From Zanthoxylum bungeanum (taxonomy: Eukaryota > Streptophyta > Magnoliopsida > Sapindales > Rutaceae): 64,000 nt of DNA. The translations under genes and the position numbers were made by a program. Location: NCBI GenBank assembly GCA_019454045.1, contig SKCR01041636.1:1-64000 (forward strand), written 5' to 3'. Below the pieces are notes generated by a model. It had not been told where the DNA came from, did not search any database, and saw nothing but the letters and a program-made list of their open reading frames with translations. Positions within the stretch are counted from its first letter, which is position 1. Each line of letters begins with the position of its first letter. Positions 1-11,609 of the stretch are shown one piece after another.

Positions 1-464
1 TGACGAAGGTTTGCCCACAACCAGGACTCCCCACTCAAGGGTTCAAGCGACCAAGTGAGTGCACCTTTTTTATACCTTACGATACGTGCCAACGAGTTAC
101 GGCGTGTGACTAACTGTCGAATGGATTTCCCGTTGTAGATTCCCCAGAGGGAGGGTGGAGCGAGGCTCTCTTAAGTACCCAAGCCTCTTAGGCTCTTATC
201 GCTTGGTGTCAGGAATAAACAACGAGTCCTCCAAACTAGTTTGTCACAACGAGCTACAAGTAATGATTTATCTAGGTGCCTTCACAGCTTTTTCCCGAAG
301 GGTAGTGAGTGAAGGAAGACACCCAACCATCACCTAGCTTCAACAAAGCCTTTGATTAACCCCCTCAACCCACTATAGAAATGGTCAACTAATGCACAAA
401 TTATACACATCACAAGACATGATTTCGAGGCCGATTCTCTAGATCCCCAGTGGAGTCGCCAGAC
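1..464 (-). mobile_element. Leader of tRNA-Arg-primed LTR element (minus copy, cut by window edge)
   Basis: This stretch is the reverse complement of the leader that follows the LTR at 25404-25870 (for example the blocks around the 'gtgggcaa' and 'aaaaggtgc' words match in inverted order). It lies directly inside the LTR at 465-2394 and beyond the primer-binding site, so it is the first part of the internal region of an element that runs leftwards out of the window. No coding sequence is visible; short open frames here are not conserved in reading frame. Confidence 0.85.
443..461 (-). other. Primer-binding site, tRNA-Arg type
   Basis: On the minus strand the 19-mer TGGCGACTCCACTGGGGAT begins three bases after the LTR end. 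It is complementary to the 3' end of a plant tRNA-Arg (ending CCCCAGTGGAGTCG plus CCA, recalled from tRNA sequences). The same 19-mer occurs at the same spacing after three other LTRs in the window. Confidence 0.85.
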
Positions 465-2394
465 TGTAGACAACAGAAACTGGGCGACGCTGTTCTAGGC
501 TCGCGGCCTAGTTGGGAGTACGAAATAACATGGAGTCGCCACCCGGTGTGAACCGAGACAAAGATTTAAGGCCGCACTCACCCCTCGCAAGGGAAGACCT
601 CAAACCGTTGGGTTCGGAATTGTCCCTTACTTATGTCACTTGTGATGATATGATTTGTGCAATGAATCAACCAAGTCTACTCAATAATCATGCTAAGGAT
701 ACTTAGATCTAATCATGCTTTCATCCAAAAATAACTCCACGCAATGTAACACAACGAGCATATTGAGCCATTAAATCAACATGTATAAATCATTATCCTA
801 ACACATCATAAACTAATAATATGCATAAGGAACAACCTAAATATGTTTTAACAAATAAATAACAAACTAAATCATACCATGCTTTAAATAATAAACGAAT
901 AACCTAAAGACTATAACATGCTCAAATACAAATTTGGATGAGACGAGATACGTGTATCTTAAGTGGTACGTGGCATTGTATCCCGAGTGCAGACCATACT
1001 ACCGTCCATTCGGAATCGGCTATGAAATTTATGTCCGGGTTTCCATCCGATATACCACGAAAGGGAACACATATCCCGCTCATCCAACAATCACATCATG
1101 CCTCAAACGACTCTCATGCAATTATATATCAAAATAAATAAAACAAAAATAAAGAAGATAAGTAAAAAGGGTGCCCTCAGGTCTAACCTCTTTTGTCGTC
1201 TCAAGAAAGGGCATTACACGTCCGTTGGAAGGGAGATTGATCCGATGCTTTTCCGATTTGTCTACTCAACGTCTTTCCTCGCTGCTTTGATGCTCGGGCT
1301 GCTGTTTCAAGTCCGTTTCGCTGCCGTTTCGCTGCTACGTTTCAGGTCACTGTTTTGGTGATTTAGTGGACTGTTTTGGGCGATTTGGAGGGCTTATGGG
1401 TTGCGGTTTCCTAAGATATTCTAGGGGAACTCTATGCAGATTTTTAGGATGGTGTCTAGGTGATTTTAGGACTTTTTTGTGGGCTATGGACGCAACAAAA
1501 ACTGACCAGAACAGAAGGTGAACTGCGGCAGTTCACAGGTGCAGTGGGGGCGTTTTTGGCTACTTGGGCGCTGAATTGGGGCTGTGATGGGGGGTATTTT
1601 GTGCGACTTGGGGCTGTATTTGAGGCTTATTTTAAGGTGTTTTAGGGCTGTGAATGGTGGCTGGAACTCGGCAATGGAAGGCTGTGTTTCAGGCTTGGGC
1701 GTGAGAGGGGATTGGTGAAGAAGAGGAGATGCGGCAATGGAGGTGTCTTGGTTTGGTGTGCGGCAATGGAGGCTTTAAGGAGGGCTTTGGGCGTGTGATG
1801 GAGGCTTCACAAAGTCTTGGACGTGCTTGAGAGAGGGATATGTGCTAGGGTTTGAATGGGTGGTGAAGGCTTCTTTTTATAGGAAAAGGAGAGGAGACTT
1901 TCCTTATCCGACTAGGAATAGGATTTCTATTGATAGTGACATTTATTCTAATTGGTATCTCATAAGGAATAGATCTCCTAATTTAGGATTGTGATTGGAT
2001 TTGATTAGGAAAGGGATTTGATTTGATTTCTTCTAATTAGGAAAGGATTTGTCTTGATTTTAGCATGTGATAAATGTGTATCTACCAAAATAAAAAGCAA
2101 TGGGCGTGAGGATAAGCTATATGGGCGTGGGCTTTGGTATTTGGGTAAGCTTAGGTATTTTGGGTTGGTTTGGGTTTGGTAAGTGGTCTATGGGGTTTTG
2201 GGCCTAAGATAAGCTTTGAAACGGAAGTCTCAACAAGCAACCAAAGCTAAACAACGAGGTTAAATCCAACAAAAATTCCATTTTCCAACTTTACCCTTCC
2301 AAAGTCCGTTTCCCGCGACTTTCATGACTAAAGAGGTAGTTGCCTCCATACGAGACTCATCATTGGGCTAATGTGTAAAAATGCAATGCCTACA
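465..2394 (-). repeat. 5' LTR of tRNA-Arg-primed element (minus strand)
   Basis: The LTR is bounded on the minus strand by TGTAGG at 2394 and a TG/CA end at 465 next to the PBS. It is homologous over its length to the plus-strand LTRs at 23412, 29155 and 32421 but clearly more divergent than they are from one another, so it is an older or different subfamily copy. It breaks the gag region of a plus-strand copia element that resumes at 2395. The other LTR and the TSD lie outside the window. A 10-mer copy of the PBS head (TGGCGACTCC) lies inside it at 532-541. Confidence 0.85.
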
Positions 2395-2399
2395 ATGGC

Positions 2400-2690
2400 T
2401 ATACTGAATGAGAAAAAGCCAGAGTTTGCAATAGGGCAAGAAGCGCAAGGCGCATCTTCCTTCGACATCCCAGAAGGCCAAGGCTTGGCCAAAGGCTTCT
2501 GGGGTTTGGAAAATGGGCAAAGGCAAAATCATTATAATCTTCTGGGAAGACATAGGACATATCCCAAAATGTCTGCCTAAATTGTGGCAAACAGGGTCAC
2601 TGGAAGTGTGACTGCCGTATGGACAAGGCAGACATGAAGGAATTGAAGACGGGCAAGGCTCCGGCTTCAAATATGTTTGTCATTAACATG
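2400..2690 (+). pseudogene. copia gag C-terminus with CCHC zinc knuckle (element 1)
   Basis: The nucleocapsid-type zinc knuckle reads CLNCGKQGHWKCDC at 2574-2615, an intact CX2CX4HX4C motif that in the family binds the element RNA during packaging. Around it the frame is shifted several times relative to the gag of element 2 at 9880-10492, with which the DNA aligns. The N-terminal gag part is missing because of the LTR insertion immediately upstream. The knuckle is better kept here than in element 2, where the first cysteine is lost. Confidence 0.8.
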
Positions 2691-2694
2691 TTCA

Positions 2695-2870
2695 CTACTA
2701 GTATTAAAATTGGATTTTAGATACTGAGTGTGGTACATAAATATGTACTGATGTGCAGTATCTGCTAATGAGCAGGATACTGACTTCAATTGAGATCTAT
2801 CTGCGAATTGAAAATGGGACAAGAGTCGCTGTTTTAACCGTAGATACCTAAGTTTAGGAACTACCTTTCG
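2695..2870 (+). pseudogene. copia aspartic protease remnant (element 1)
   Basis: DNA here aligns with the protease of element 2 (reverse complement of 9583-9879), including the block that there reads WIFDSGCGTHIC. In element 1 the catalytic Asp-Ser-Gly is degraded to Asp-Thr-Glu and a stop interrupts the next line, so cleavage of the polyprotein would be impossible. Downstream the sequence matching the LRVxNGxxVxVLAV segment is still recognisable. Confidence 0.75.
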
Positions 2871-3059
2871 GGTGTGTACTTAAATAAGGAAACTGTTACA
2901 ATGTAACTAGTTTGACTAGAAATATTATCTCTATATCTGGGTTTAACCCGTTGCGGGTATACCTTTATATTCTAGAACACTAAAGTGTTTTATTTAATAA
3001 AGATGATATTGAGATAAACACATTAGATGTAAATAACAGTATTTATATTTTGAATATAA

Positions 3060-3740
3060 ATGAATCTCGAACATATGACATGACAAACAAATAGCTCAAA
3101 CTGAATTAATCAGTTGAGACTTATTTGTGGCATTGTTGTCTGGGACACAATTAACAAGACTCGTATATCTACACTTTCGGAGAGTGGATACTATGACGGA
3201 TTTGATTCTATTCAAATGATGTCTACGAATCTAGTTTATTAGGCAAAGTGCCTGAAATACTTTTTACTTGGTAAAAGTGCAAATGCCGCTGATCTGTTAT
3301 CCCTCGTTCATAGTGACATAAGTGGGCCCATATCTAGCTAGGCTAGAGGTGGATATGAACACTTCGTAACCTTTACGGATGTGGCATCACGTTATGGTTA
3401 TGTGTTTCTTATGAAACACGAAACGAAAACTTTTGATGAAATCAAAGAGTTTGGACACGAAGTAGACAAACAGATCGGCTCTAAAGTATTAAAACGTCAC
3501 GGTTAGACCATGATGGAAAATACTTAAGCAATAATTTTCTCATATACGAAAGAGTATAGTATTCTTTCAATGAGGACTCCTCCCGGAACACGTCAATTTG
3601 ACGGTGTGTCCAATGAGAGAAACCGAATTTTGTTGGACATGATAAGGTTAATCATGAGTCGCTTTGAGGTATCATTTCCTTCAAGGGATACGCATTAACA
3701 GTGCAAAACGTATTTTGAATAAAGTTCCATAAAATCTATT
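3060..3740 (+). pseudogene. copia integrase remnant (element 1)
   Basis: The core begins with LVHSDISGPIS, holding the first catalytic aspartate, followed after a stop by a segment ending VTFTDVASRYGYVFLMKH near 3290-3420. Further on the TPPG block and NERNRILLDM, which carries the catalytic glutamate of the D,D-E triad, are in other frames near 3575-3645. The middle aspartate line is broken by a stop. In the family this domain joins element cDNA to chromosomal DNA. The copy is dead. Confidence 0.85.
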
Positions 3741-4149
3741 TGACAGACATCATATTAGATATGAACAGGAAAGAAATCGGGTTTCTCATTCCCGATGATT
3801 TGGGAATGCTAGGCATATGTTTGGATGATACCAAACTAGAACCCAAATTGGATAAGTGCATAATTTGTGGGTTATCCTAGGGTAACCAAAGTATAGTACT
3901 TATACAACTCAAAAAAGAACAATTTAATTGTTGCTCACCATGCGGTTTTCCTAAGAGGAATACCGATATGCAGTGGTAAGTGAGAGGAAAGTAAAACTAG
4001 ATGAAAATCGGAGTAATACTATTCCAGGCACCGATTCCATAATGGAACACAAATAGTTCATCAATGATGAAACTATACCAGTAATCTTCGAATACACAAG
4101 AACCGCGATAGTCGGAGAGAGTCAGAAAACAACCTGGGAGGTATGGGTT

Positions 4150-4905
4150 TCTGATGTCACATCATAAAGTTGTCAATCTTATTGAGGAATACGAACTGAC
4201 TAAGTATGAGGAAGTGATACAAGGTATCGACTCCCTATTATGGCAAAGTGCCATGATGTCCGAAATGGATTCCATGTATACCAACTCAGTTTGGATACTG
4301 GTTGATGTACCGGAAGGCATTGTGCCTATTGGTACTATATAAGTCTTCAAGGAAGACATATATGGAAGGCAACATACCAACGTACTAAGTTGGGCTTGTA
4401 GCGAAAAGGTATCGTTATCAACATTGTGTCGATTACGACGAAACTTTTTACCTGTTGCCATGGATAAATCCATTTGGATAATGATTGCTGATGTTGCATG
4501 TTTCATTTATGAAATATGGCAGCTGAACGTCAAAACCGATTTCCTTAACGGAAACATTTTGGTGGATATTTACAACATCATGACGGTTTTGTCATACCAA
4601 AATGAGCAAACAAGGTTTGCAAATTAATTCGATCCATTTATGGATTGAAGCAAGCATTGCGTTCTTAGAACTATCGTTTTGATGTAATCATAATGGTATA
4701 TGATTTAATTAAAACGAAAATGATTCTTGTGTATATAAGGAGGTTAGTGGGAGCGCACTGACAATGAATGTCCTAAGTAATGATGACATGTCATTTCCTG
4801 GAAATGATATTCCCATAATACAATCGGTGAAAGCTTGGCTTTCAAGAAAATTCTCCGTAGAATTCTTGGGAGAAACAATCTACTGGGATAGATCTAAAGG
4901 TTGTT
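4150..4905 (+). pseudogene. copia reverse transcriptase remnant (element 1)
   Basis: The N-terminal part is an open piece at 4154-4342 with SLLWQSAMMSEMDSMYTNSVW, typical of copia RT, and continues in other frames with VKTDFLNGN and SIYGLKQA. The catalytic YVDD line is degraded to a form reading LSNDD near 4770-4790, so the first residues of the box are lost. RT copies the element RNA into cDNA. The last part, LGETIYWDRSKG near 4865-4905, is the piece at which element 2 is cut at 7591. Confidence 0.85.
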
Positions 4906-5089
4906 GGCACTCTCCGAGAACTCGTACATTAAAATAAATGTACGCGACCTGGTGTCTCATATGCTTTGAGCATATGGAGTCATAATCGGGCCAATCCAAG
5001 TGATAGTCACTGGATTGATTTTAAGAACATCCTTTAGTATCTTAGATGACTTAAGGATGCTTTCTTAATGTATGGAGAATGAGAACTTG

Positions 5090-5345
5090 AAGGACTGGGT
5101 TCACTGATGCAAGTTTCCTAACCGATATAAACGACTATAAGTCGTAATAAAGGTACTATAAAGTTTGAATAACGGAACAGTGAGCTGGAAATCTTCCAAG
5201 CAAGATACTGTTACCGAATAAACAACAAAAGCGGAATATTGCTGCAGCTGAGACAGCAATAGAAGCCTTTTGGATTGATAATAATCCTAATTAGATTAGG
5301 AGTAGTTCTGTTAGCAGCTGAGCTAGGCTACATCACAGGCAAAAG
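5090..5345 (+). pseudogene. copia RNase H remnant (element 1)
   Basis: The block starts with GFTDASF, where the aspartate is the first catalytic residue of retroelement RNase H, and continues with VSWKSSKQDTVT followed by a stop where the family has a TTEAEY line. Thus the substrate-cleaving fold is recognisable but broken by stops. It lies about 220 bases before the PPT, as in other copia elements. Element 3 has the matching piece at 14400-14605. Confidence 0.8.
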
Positions 5346-5550
5346 AATTAATGGTCTCATCAACGATCCAGATATATACTTCAAATATTCATCTGATTCG
5401 TTTGGATCATACATCGTGGCGATGTGATGATCGAATAAATTGCATGAGATGATAACACCACAAATCCGCTGACGAAAGCATTTTCTCAGCAGAAATTTGA
5501 GCGAACCGTACATAGTTCGGGTGTAGGACACTTGAGTGATTGGTTATAGG

Positions 5551-5563
5551 CCAAGTGGGAGAT
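5551..5563 (+). other. Polypurine tract of element 1
   Basis: The purine-rich CCAAGTGGGAGAT directly precedes the LTR start TGTTGGACAATTATGACCC. The same sequence stands before the LTR of element 3 (reverse complement, 14155-14167). In LTR elements it primes plus-strand DNA synthesis. Confidence 0.85.
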
Positions 5564-7590
5564 TGTTGGACAATTATGACCCATAGCATCACTATTTGTA
5601 CAGATCATGGGTTGTTGTACAAATTAACTATGTGACAAGGAAATTCCCCTTTTATCATTTGTAATTGGATTACCTAGATATATAAATGATAAAAGGTCCT
5701 TATGATTAGTTCCGGATTGGGATGATATGAGACAGTATCAATCCACGAAGGTTTAATCATTAAATATCCCTATTCGGAGTATTATCGAGATTGGATATCG
5801 ATAATGCGTAAAAGACTAGTATTACACTTGTGCGCGTTGTGGGAGCATAACGGTATAGTTCTCATATATTTGGGTATAGGATACTCATGCAAGTGTAATA
5901 TGAGGTTGTGTTTACCGATGGTACGGAAATAGCTTCTCTCTGGATAGACCCCTCGGAATTCCATTGGTAGTATGACTATGTGTCTATGGAAGTCCGAATC
6001 ACGGTAGGTGTATTTGGTCTTAACCTGAGATTTTCACCGCTAATACTTGCGACAATCAATATACTTTGGTTTTGGTCGTCCAGGGTTTTAACAGGTTCTG
6101 TGTACACCTCTTCTAGGTATATTGAGAATCGTAGTGTATTGGGTGTGATGTCAAGATGGAAGTATCACTCCAGTCATAGTGGAGATGATGATCACGTAGG
6201 ATACGGAACTGGTGCTCTTTTATGCTGCAGCTATCGGGATAATATGACTAGGTCATGATTATCCGATTATAGAGACTAGTTACCAGAGATCCGATATGTT
6301 CTTCGTATGAGGCAGACACAATTCCAGCCCCTGGCCTTGCACATGACATTCGATGCTGGATCGTAAAACGCAATACTACGTATACTACGCCTGATAAAGA
6401 TCATATATATTCCTTTAAGAATATTTCTGGAGAATTGGGTAGGCACGGTGCTTTGCTAGAAGCCAACCATGTCTTGTAAATCGGTAAAAATGTAGTACTA
6501 GGTACGTACGTGTTCGGATAGTCCGACGACCGGATTTACTGCCAACATATCCGGGGATCTCATGGGTCGCTTCCCGAAGATTCACCGATGACGTATGACT
6601 TGCACTTTATTAATCTGGGATTAATTAATAGAGAGAGAAAATTAATCTAGGATTAATTACGGAGATATTTTATCTTTGATAAAATATTATTTAAAGAGAG
6701 AACGATTAATTTGGAATTAATCGATCAAATAATACATTCGATATATTATACGAAATTGGATTTCGACGCGGAATTAAAATTGGATATTAATTCGGGTGAA
6801 TAAGTTAATTTAGAATTAATTTGTTAGCGAAGTGAAAAGTAATTTTTCTAGGCATAATTATTTAATTAAATTTGATTTAATTACGTCACAACGGAAAATT
6901 CGTTAATTCGGAATTAGCGAACCCGAGCCCAGGAGTGTTTGCGGGCCCACTCACATTTCGAATTCAAGTGCGGCCCACAAGTCACATCACGTGTCACATC
7001 ACTTTTCATTCATATGATGGATGTCTTGTCACTTTGAGTGATTGACAACCAGTCACTATTCATTACTGATGTGAGTTGTTGAGGCATTAATTGTCATTTT
7101 GGCTCCAAAAATTGGTTGACCTTTTTGAAAGGCATATACCAAATTTTGGAAATGGATTTTGGTAATTGTTTTAGAAACACAAAAACCAACACAACAACTC
7201 ATCTCTTCTCTCTCCATTCTCTCCCAATTCGGCCAAGGGCCAACTTTTTCCTCTCCAAAAATTCTGCCATTGCCGAGAGCATGTAGAAGCTTTAGGAAAT
7301 TTTGTGGCAAAATTTCAAGAGTGCTAGCACACTTTAGGAGTTATCCAAAGGTGATAGGGAAACCCACCCATGGGCATGGAATGCACACTTAAAGCTTGGA
7401 GCTTGAAGAACACAAATGAAGCATAAAGTTGGACATAGCCGAGAGCTTCCAAGGAGGAGCAAAAAGTTTTGTGTTTGACGTATCGCAAATCTGATCATTG
7501 TAAGTATGATTCCGCCATACTTCCTTATCAGTATTCACATACTTTTTTCAATGGTTAAATTGATCTTGGGACTAACCTAGAAACCCAACA
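5564..7590 (+). repeat. 3' LTR of copia element 1
   Basis: The LTR starts TGTTGGACAATTATG after the PPT and ends CCCAACA, giving a TGTTGG/CCAACA inverted end pair. It is homologous to both LTRs of element 3 (12093-14154 and 19987-22043) in reverse complement, at lower identity than those two share. A row of short palindromes lies at about 6605-6925. Sequence after 7590 is not a PBS but element 2 RT in opposite orientation, so this is the outer end of element 1. Confidence 0.9.
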
Positions 7591-8385
7591 CTCGGAGAGT
7601 GCCCATAACTTTTAGATATATCCCAATAGATCCTTATTCCTAGAATAAAGGTTGCCTCTCCCAACTTTTTATGGAGAATTTTAATGAAAGCCAAGCTCTC
7701 ACCGATTGTTGTATGGGAATGTCATTGCTAACAAGCAATACATCATCATTGTATAGGACAATCATTGTCAGTGCGATCCCACTAACCTTCTCATATACAC
7801 AAGAATCATATTTGTTTTTGAATGAAACTATATTGTAATATAATCTTATCAAAGCGTTGGTTCCAAGAACGCGATGCTTGCTTCAATCCATAAATGGATC
7901 GATTTAACTTGCAAACCTTGTTTGCGGGTTTTGGTACGACAAAATCGTCAGGGTGTTGCATATAAACATCCTTCAAAAGGTTTCTGTTAAGGAAAGCGGT
8001 TTTGACGTCCATCTACCATATTTCATAATCGAAATATGCAGCAATAGCAAGCATTATTCGAATGGATTTAATCATGGCAACGGGGTAAAAGGTTTCGTCG
8101 TAATTGACACCATATTGATGATGATACCCTTTCACTACAAGCCTAGCTTTGTACATTTCTATACTTCCATCCATGTTTGTCTTCACCATGAAGACTCATT
8201 TGCTACCAATAGGCATAATGCCTTCTGGTACATCAACCAGTATCCAAACTTGGTTGGTATACATGGAATCCATTTCGGACTTCATGGCACCTTGCCATAA
8301 AATGGAGTCGATACCTTGTATCACTTCCTCATACGTAGCCGGTTCGTCTTCCTCAATAAGATTGATATCTACATGAGGTGAGATC
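7591..8385 (-). pseudogene. copia reverse transcriptase remnant (element 2)
   Basis: On the minus strand this is the best-preserved RT of the window. Recognisable blocks are MKSEMDSMYTNQVW, YDETFYPVAM, MDVKTAFLNRNLLKDVYM and SIYGLKQASRSWNQ, and an open piece containing MIVLYNDDVLL. The catalytic box reads YNDD at 7742-7753 instead of the usual copia YVDD; both aspartates are present. It ends at LGEATFILG and IYWD, cut at 7591 where the element 1 LTR stops; RNase H is missing. Stops and frameshifts make it non-functional. Confidence 0.88.
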
Positions 8386-8599
8386 AGAAACCCATACCTC
8401 TAAGGTTGTTTTCTGACTCTCTTCGACCTATGTGGTTCTTTTGTATTAGAAGATTGTGGAACAGTCTCATCCCTGATGAACTGTTTGTGTTCCGTTAGGG
8501 GTCGGTGCCAGGAACAGTATTACTCTGATTTTCATCGAGTTTTACTTTCCTCCCACTTACCACTGCATTTATGAATTCCTCTAAGGAAAACGTATGGAG

Positions 8600-9420
8600 A
8601 GCAACAAATATTTTGTTCTCTTATGGGTTATGGAAACAATATCCTTTGGTTTCCCTATGATAACAAATGACAAATAGGCACTTATCCGATTTGGGTTCTA
8701 GTTTGGTACCATCTAAACTTTTAATATATGCCCAGCATCTCCAAATCTTCAGGAATGAGAAACTCGGTTTCTTTTCTGTCCATATTTCATATAGAGTCTG
8801 TCCAACAGATTTTGACGGAACCTTATTCAAAATAAGTATTGCACTGTTTAATATGTATCCCTATAAGGAAATTGGTAGCTCAATGCAACTCATCATTGAC
8901 CTTACCATGTCCCACAAAGTTCGGTTACTCCGTTCGGACCACCATTCAATTGAGGTGTCCGGGAGGAGTCCACTGTGAAAGAATACCATACTCTTTCAAG
9001 TAATCGAGAAACTCATTGCTCAAGTATTTTCCAGCATGGTCCAACCGTGATGTTTTAATACTCTTGTTGGTCTGTTTTTCTACTTCGTGTCGAAACTCTT
9101 TGAATTTATCAAAAGTTTCTGATTTGTGTTTCATAAGATACACATAACCATAACGTGATGCAACATCCATAAAGGTTACGAAGTATTCATATCCATCTCT
9201 AGCCTGGCTAGACATGGGCCCATATACGTCACCATGAACGAGGGCTAACAGCTCGGTGGCACGCACATCTTTACCGCTAAAAGGCGTTTTAGGCACTTTG
9301 CCTAATATACAAGAATCGCAGACGTCATATGAATTAGGATCAAATTCGTCCAAGTATCCACTCTTCCAAAGAGTGGATATACGAGTCTTGTCAATGTGTC
9401 ACAGACATCAATGCCAAAGA
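8600..9420 (-). pseudogene. copia integrase remnant (element 2)
   Basis: An open piece of 135 residues at 8946-9353 contains the end of the gag-pre-integrase zinc domain (CDSCILGK), the first catalytic aspartate in VHGDVYGPMSS, and the second in SRLDHAGKYLS. A frameshift follows the TPPG line, so the catalytic glutamate line is out of frame near 8930. A further open piece at 8621-8830 reads LYEIWTEKKPSFSFLKIWRC and matches the integrase C-terminal extension. The copy is a good template for recognising the family although broken. Confidence 0.9.
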
Positions 9421-9582
9421 TAAGTCTCATCCGTGTTACTTAGTTTGAGCATTTGTTTGTCATGTTATATGTTTGAGATTCATTTATATTCAAAATATAA
9501 AGACTTATTAACATTTGTTGTACATATCAAAATGTTATCTTTATATACAACACACCTAGTGTTCTAGAATTCAAAGGTACAC

Positions 9583-9879
9583 TCACAACGGGTTTAACAA
9601 AATGCATAGATGGTGTTCCTTAGTCAAACTAGGTAAAAAATAACAGTCACCTAATGTAATTACACGCCCCAAAGGCAGATACAAAACATAGCTCCCAACG
9701 GCCAAAACAGTGACTATTGTTCCGTTTCTGACTCGTAGGTCGATCTCGCATGAAGCCAGTATCCTGCTAATCAGCAGATCCTGCACACCAGTACATATGT
9801 GAGTACCACATCCAGAATCAAAAATCCAATTTTTAAAACTAGTAGTGGACATGTTTATAACAAACATACCTGAAGCCAA
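9583..9879 (-). pseudogene. copia aspartic protease (element 2)
   Basis: This 98-residue open piece carries WIFDSGCGTHIC with the catalytic Asp-Ser-Gly intact, then EIDLRVRNGTIV and LAVGSYVLYLPLG. These match the copia protease and its C-terminal flank, which releases the gag and pol proteins. The piece begins at a methionine inside the polyprotein, so the start is not biological. It lies between the gag zinc knuckle and the integrase in the expected order. The active site is kept here but lost in elements 1 and 3. Confidence 0.88.
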
Positions 9880-10492
9880 GCCTTGCCCGTCTTCACTTCC
9901 TCCAACTTCACCTTGTACTCACGGCAGTCACGCTTCCAGTGACCCCGTTTGCCACAATGTAGGGAGACGTCTTGGGATATGTCCTTAATCTTCCTAGAGG
10001 ACTATGATGATTTAGCCTTGCCCTTTTTCTTCCTTTTCTTCACACCCCCAGAAGCCTTCGGCCAAGCCTTGGCCATCTGGGATGTAGAAGTAAGGTGCGC
10101 CTCGTGCTTCTTGCCCTTTAGAAGCTCTGGCTCAGCTTCTTTCAGCATCGCCATTAACTCTCCAAGAGTTTCTCTTGGTTCATCATATTATAGTTTATGA
10201 TGAACTCGCCCCAGCAGTCGGGCAAAGACTGTAAGATCAAATCTATAGAAGTCTCGACCTCGAAGGTTATTCCCAGCTGACCTAGCTGTTCGATGTCAGC
10301 AATCATTTACGACATATAGTGTTTGATAGACGTACCCTCTGACATACGCGAGCGAAAAAGCTTCTTGTGCAATTCGTGCTTCTGAGATCTAAGATTAGAT
10401 CTGTGATCCTTCAATTCAATCATCATACTATAAGGATCCAATCCTTTCTTTTGACGATGAAATTGAGGAGTCATTGCGGCTAGCATTACAGA
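9880..10492 (-). pseudogene. copia gag remnant, UBN2-type (element 2)
   Basis: On the minus strand the reading resembles copia gag of the UBN2 type: LMLAAMTPQFHRQ, then KLFRSRMSEGTSIKHYM, IDLILQSLPDCWGEF and a zinc knuckle ending HCGKRGHWKRDC in which the first cysteine is missing. Stops and frameshifts occur. Gag forms the particle that packages element RNA. The 5' side is cut at about 10492, where the sequence switches to the non-coding tRNA-Arg element (same sequence as around 26490), with the word 'ccttaatagtga' starting the new sequence. LTR, PBS and N-terminal gag are absent. Confidence 0.85.
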
Positions 10493-11340
10493 TTTAGTCC
10501 TTAATAGTGAGGCACATGTCCGATGATGAAATTGTTTGCTTCAGGGTGAAACCTTAGAAACGATAAGTGCGAGATGTACTCTCATCCAATATTTTGAGTA
10601 GTTGATCTTGACTATACTCGCGAGCACTTAATTAGAGGATCTTAGTAGTGGAAACTTGAGTAGTCGGCGAGATGACTAGTTGAAAAGATGGCGGATCGGT
10701 GAATGACCGTTTGCCTAGATGTCCATCCTGGTTTACTTATGTTACGATATATGATATGGTTGGAAACGAAGAAAAAGTCTTTGAAAAGAAAAAAAGAAAA
10801 AATAGACCACCTATAACCGATAAGCGTGAAGCTACCCATGGGCGTGTATTAGGACCACCATAAGGAGAAATGCTACCCTAAAGGATAGGTGCGTCTGAAA
10901 AAAAGAAAGAAAAAAAAAAGAAAAAAAGAAAAGAAAAAGAAAAAGAAAGTTCAAAAGAAAAGAAAGAAAAGAAAGAGACGAAAGAAAGAAGAAGAAAACC
11001 ATATCATGTTGAGTACGAAGAAGTAATCACAGAGTATGATCAAGGCATCTAGGTTGGTTTAGACCCACCGATCAGTTCTCCAAGACAAAATCATCGAGTT
11101 GGCTTTACTTAAGGATTAAGCTGCTGCGACAGAGCCTTGGCACACACACACTAGGAGTCAAGTTCAGATCACGCACTCAAACGGTCGGATTTGAGTATAT
11201 TAAGTACTTTGAAGGTTCTTTGGTTTCGACGCGAAGCATCCGTTTAGGACGAAAATATGTTAGCTATCAGGACTATCTCGTGAGAGGCAATACAGCATGT
11301 TGATATGCGACATCACATCAGAATCAATCATGAAAATGGA

Positions 11341-11400
11341 GCATGGGGCGAGGCCCACATCAGTGTCAGTCTGGGGCGAGGCCCATATCAGTGTCAGTCT
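11341..11400 (+). repeat. GC-rich minisatellite, two-unit version
   Basis: Two units with the core GGGGCGAGGCCCA followed by 'tcagtgtcagtctg'. The homologous site has about ten units at 27300-27600 and eleven at 36303-36620. Here the sequence goes straight from the second unit into 'gagcaatcaccaagagag', which in the other copies lies about 400 bases downstream, so a deletion has removed the rest. Confidence 0.85.
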
Positions 11401-11609
11401 GAGCAATCACCAAGAGAGAACCGACAGAAAGGAATTATGAGTAGGCCCAAGGGGCGATCAAAGACTTTTGCAGGCAAATGGCACCAATGAGTACAAGGAA
11501 AGCCTAACCCATCGGTATAGGAAATACATTCATGCATACATGCATACACGTCACATGCACACAATTTGTGTCTTGTTTTGTTCGCAGGGTTTGAAGAAAA
11601 GCGGCAAAG

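Larger units (their letters stand above)
2395..5563 (+). pseudogene. Ty1/copia gag-pol remnant (element 1)
   Basis: Domains follow the copia order on the plus strand: gag zinc knuckle, protease, integrase, reverse transcriptase, RNase H, then a PPT and an LTR. All frames are broken by many stops and indels, so no polyprotein can be made. The 5' end is cut off by the inserted LTR at 465-2394. The order integrase before RT identifies Ty1/copia and not Ty3/gypsy. The copy is the same family as element 2 (7591-10492, minus) and element 3 (12093-22043, minus), which align with it when reverse-complemented. Confidence 0.9.
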
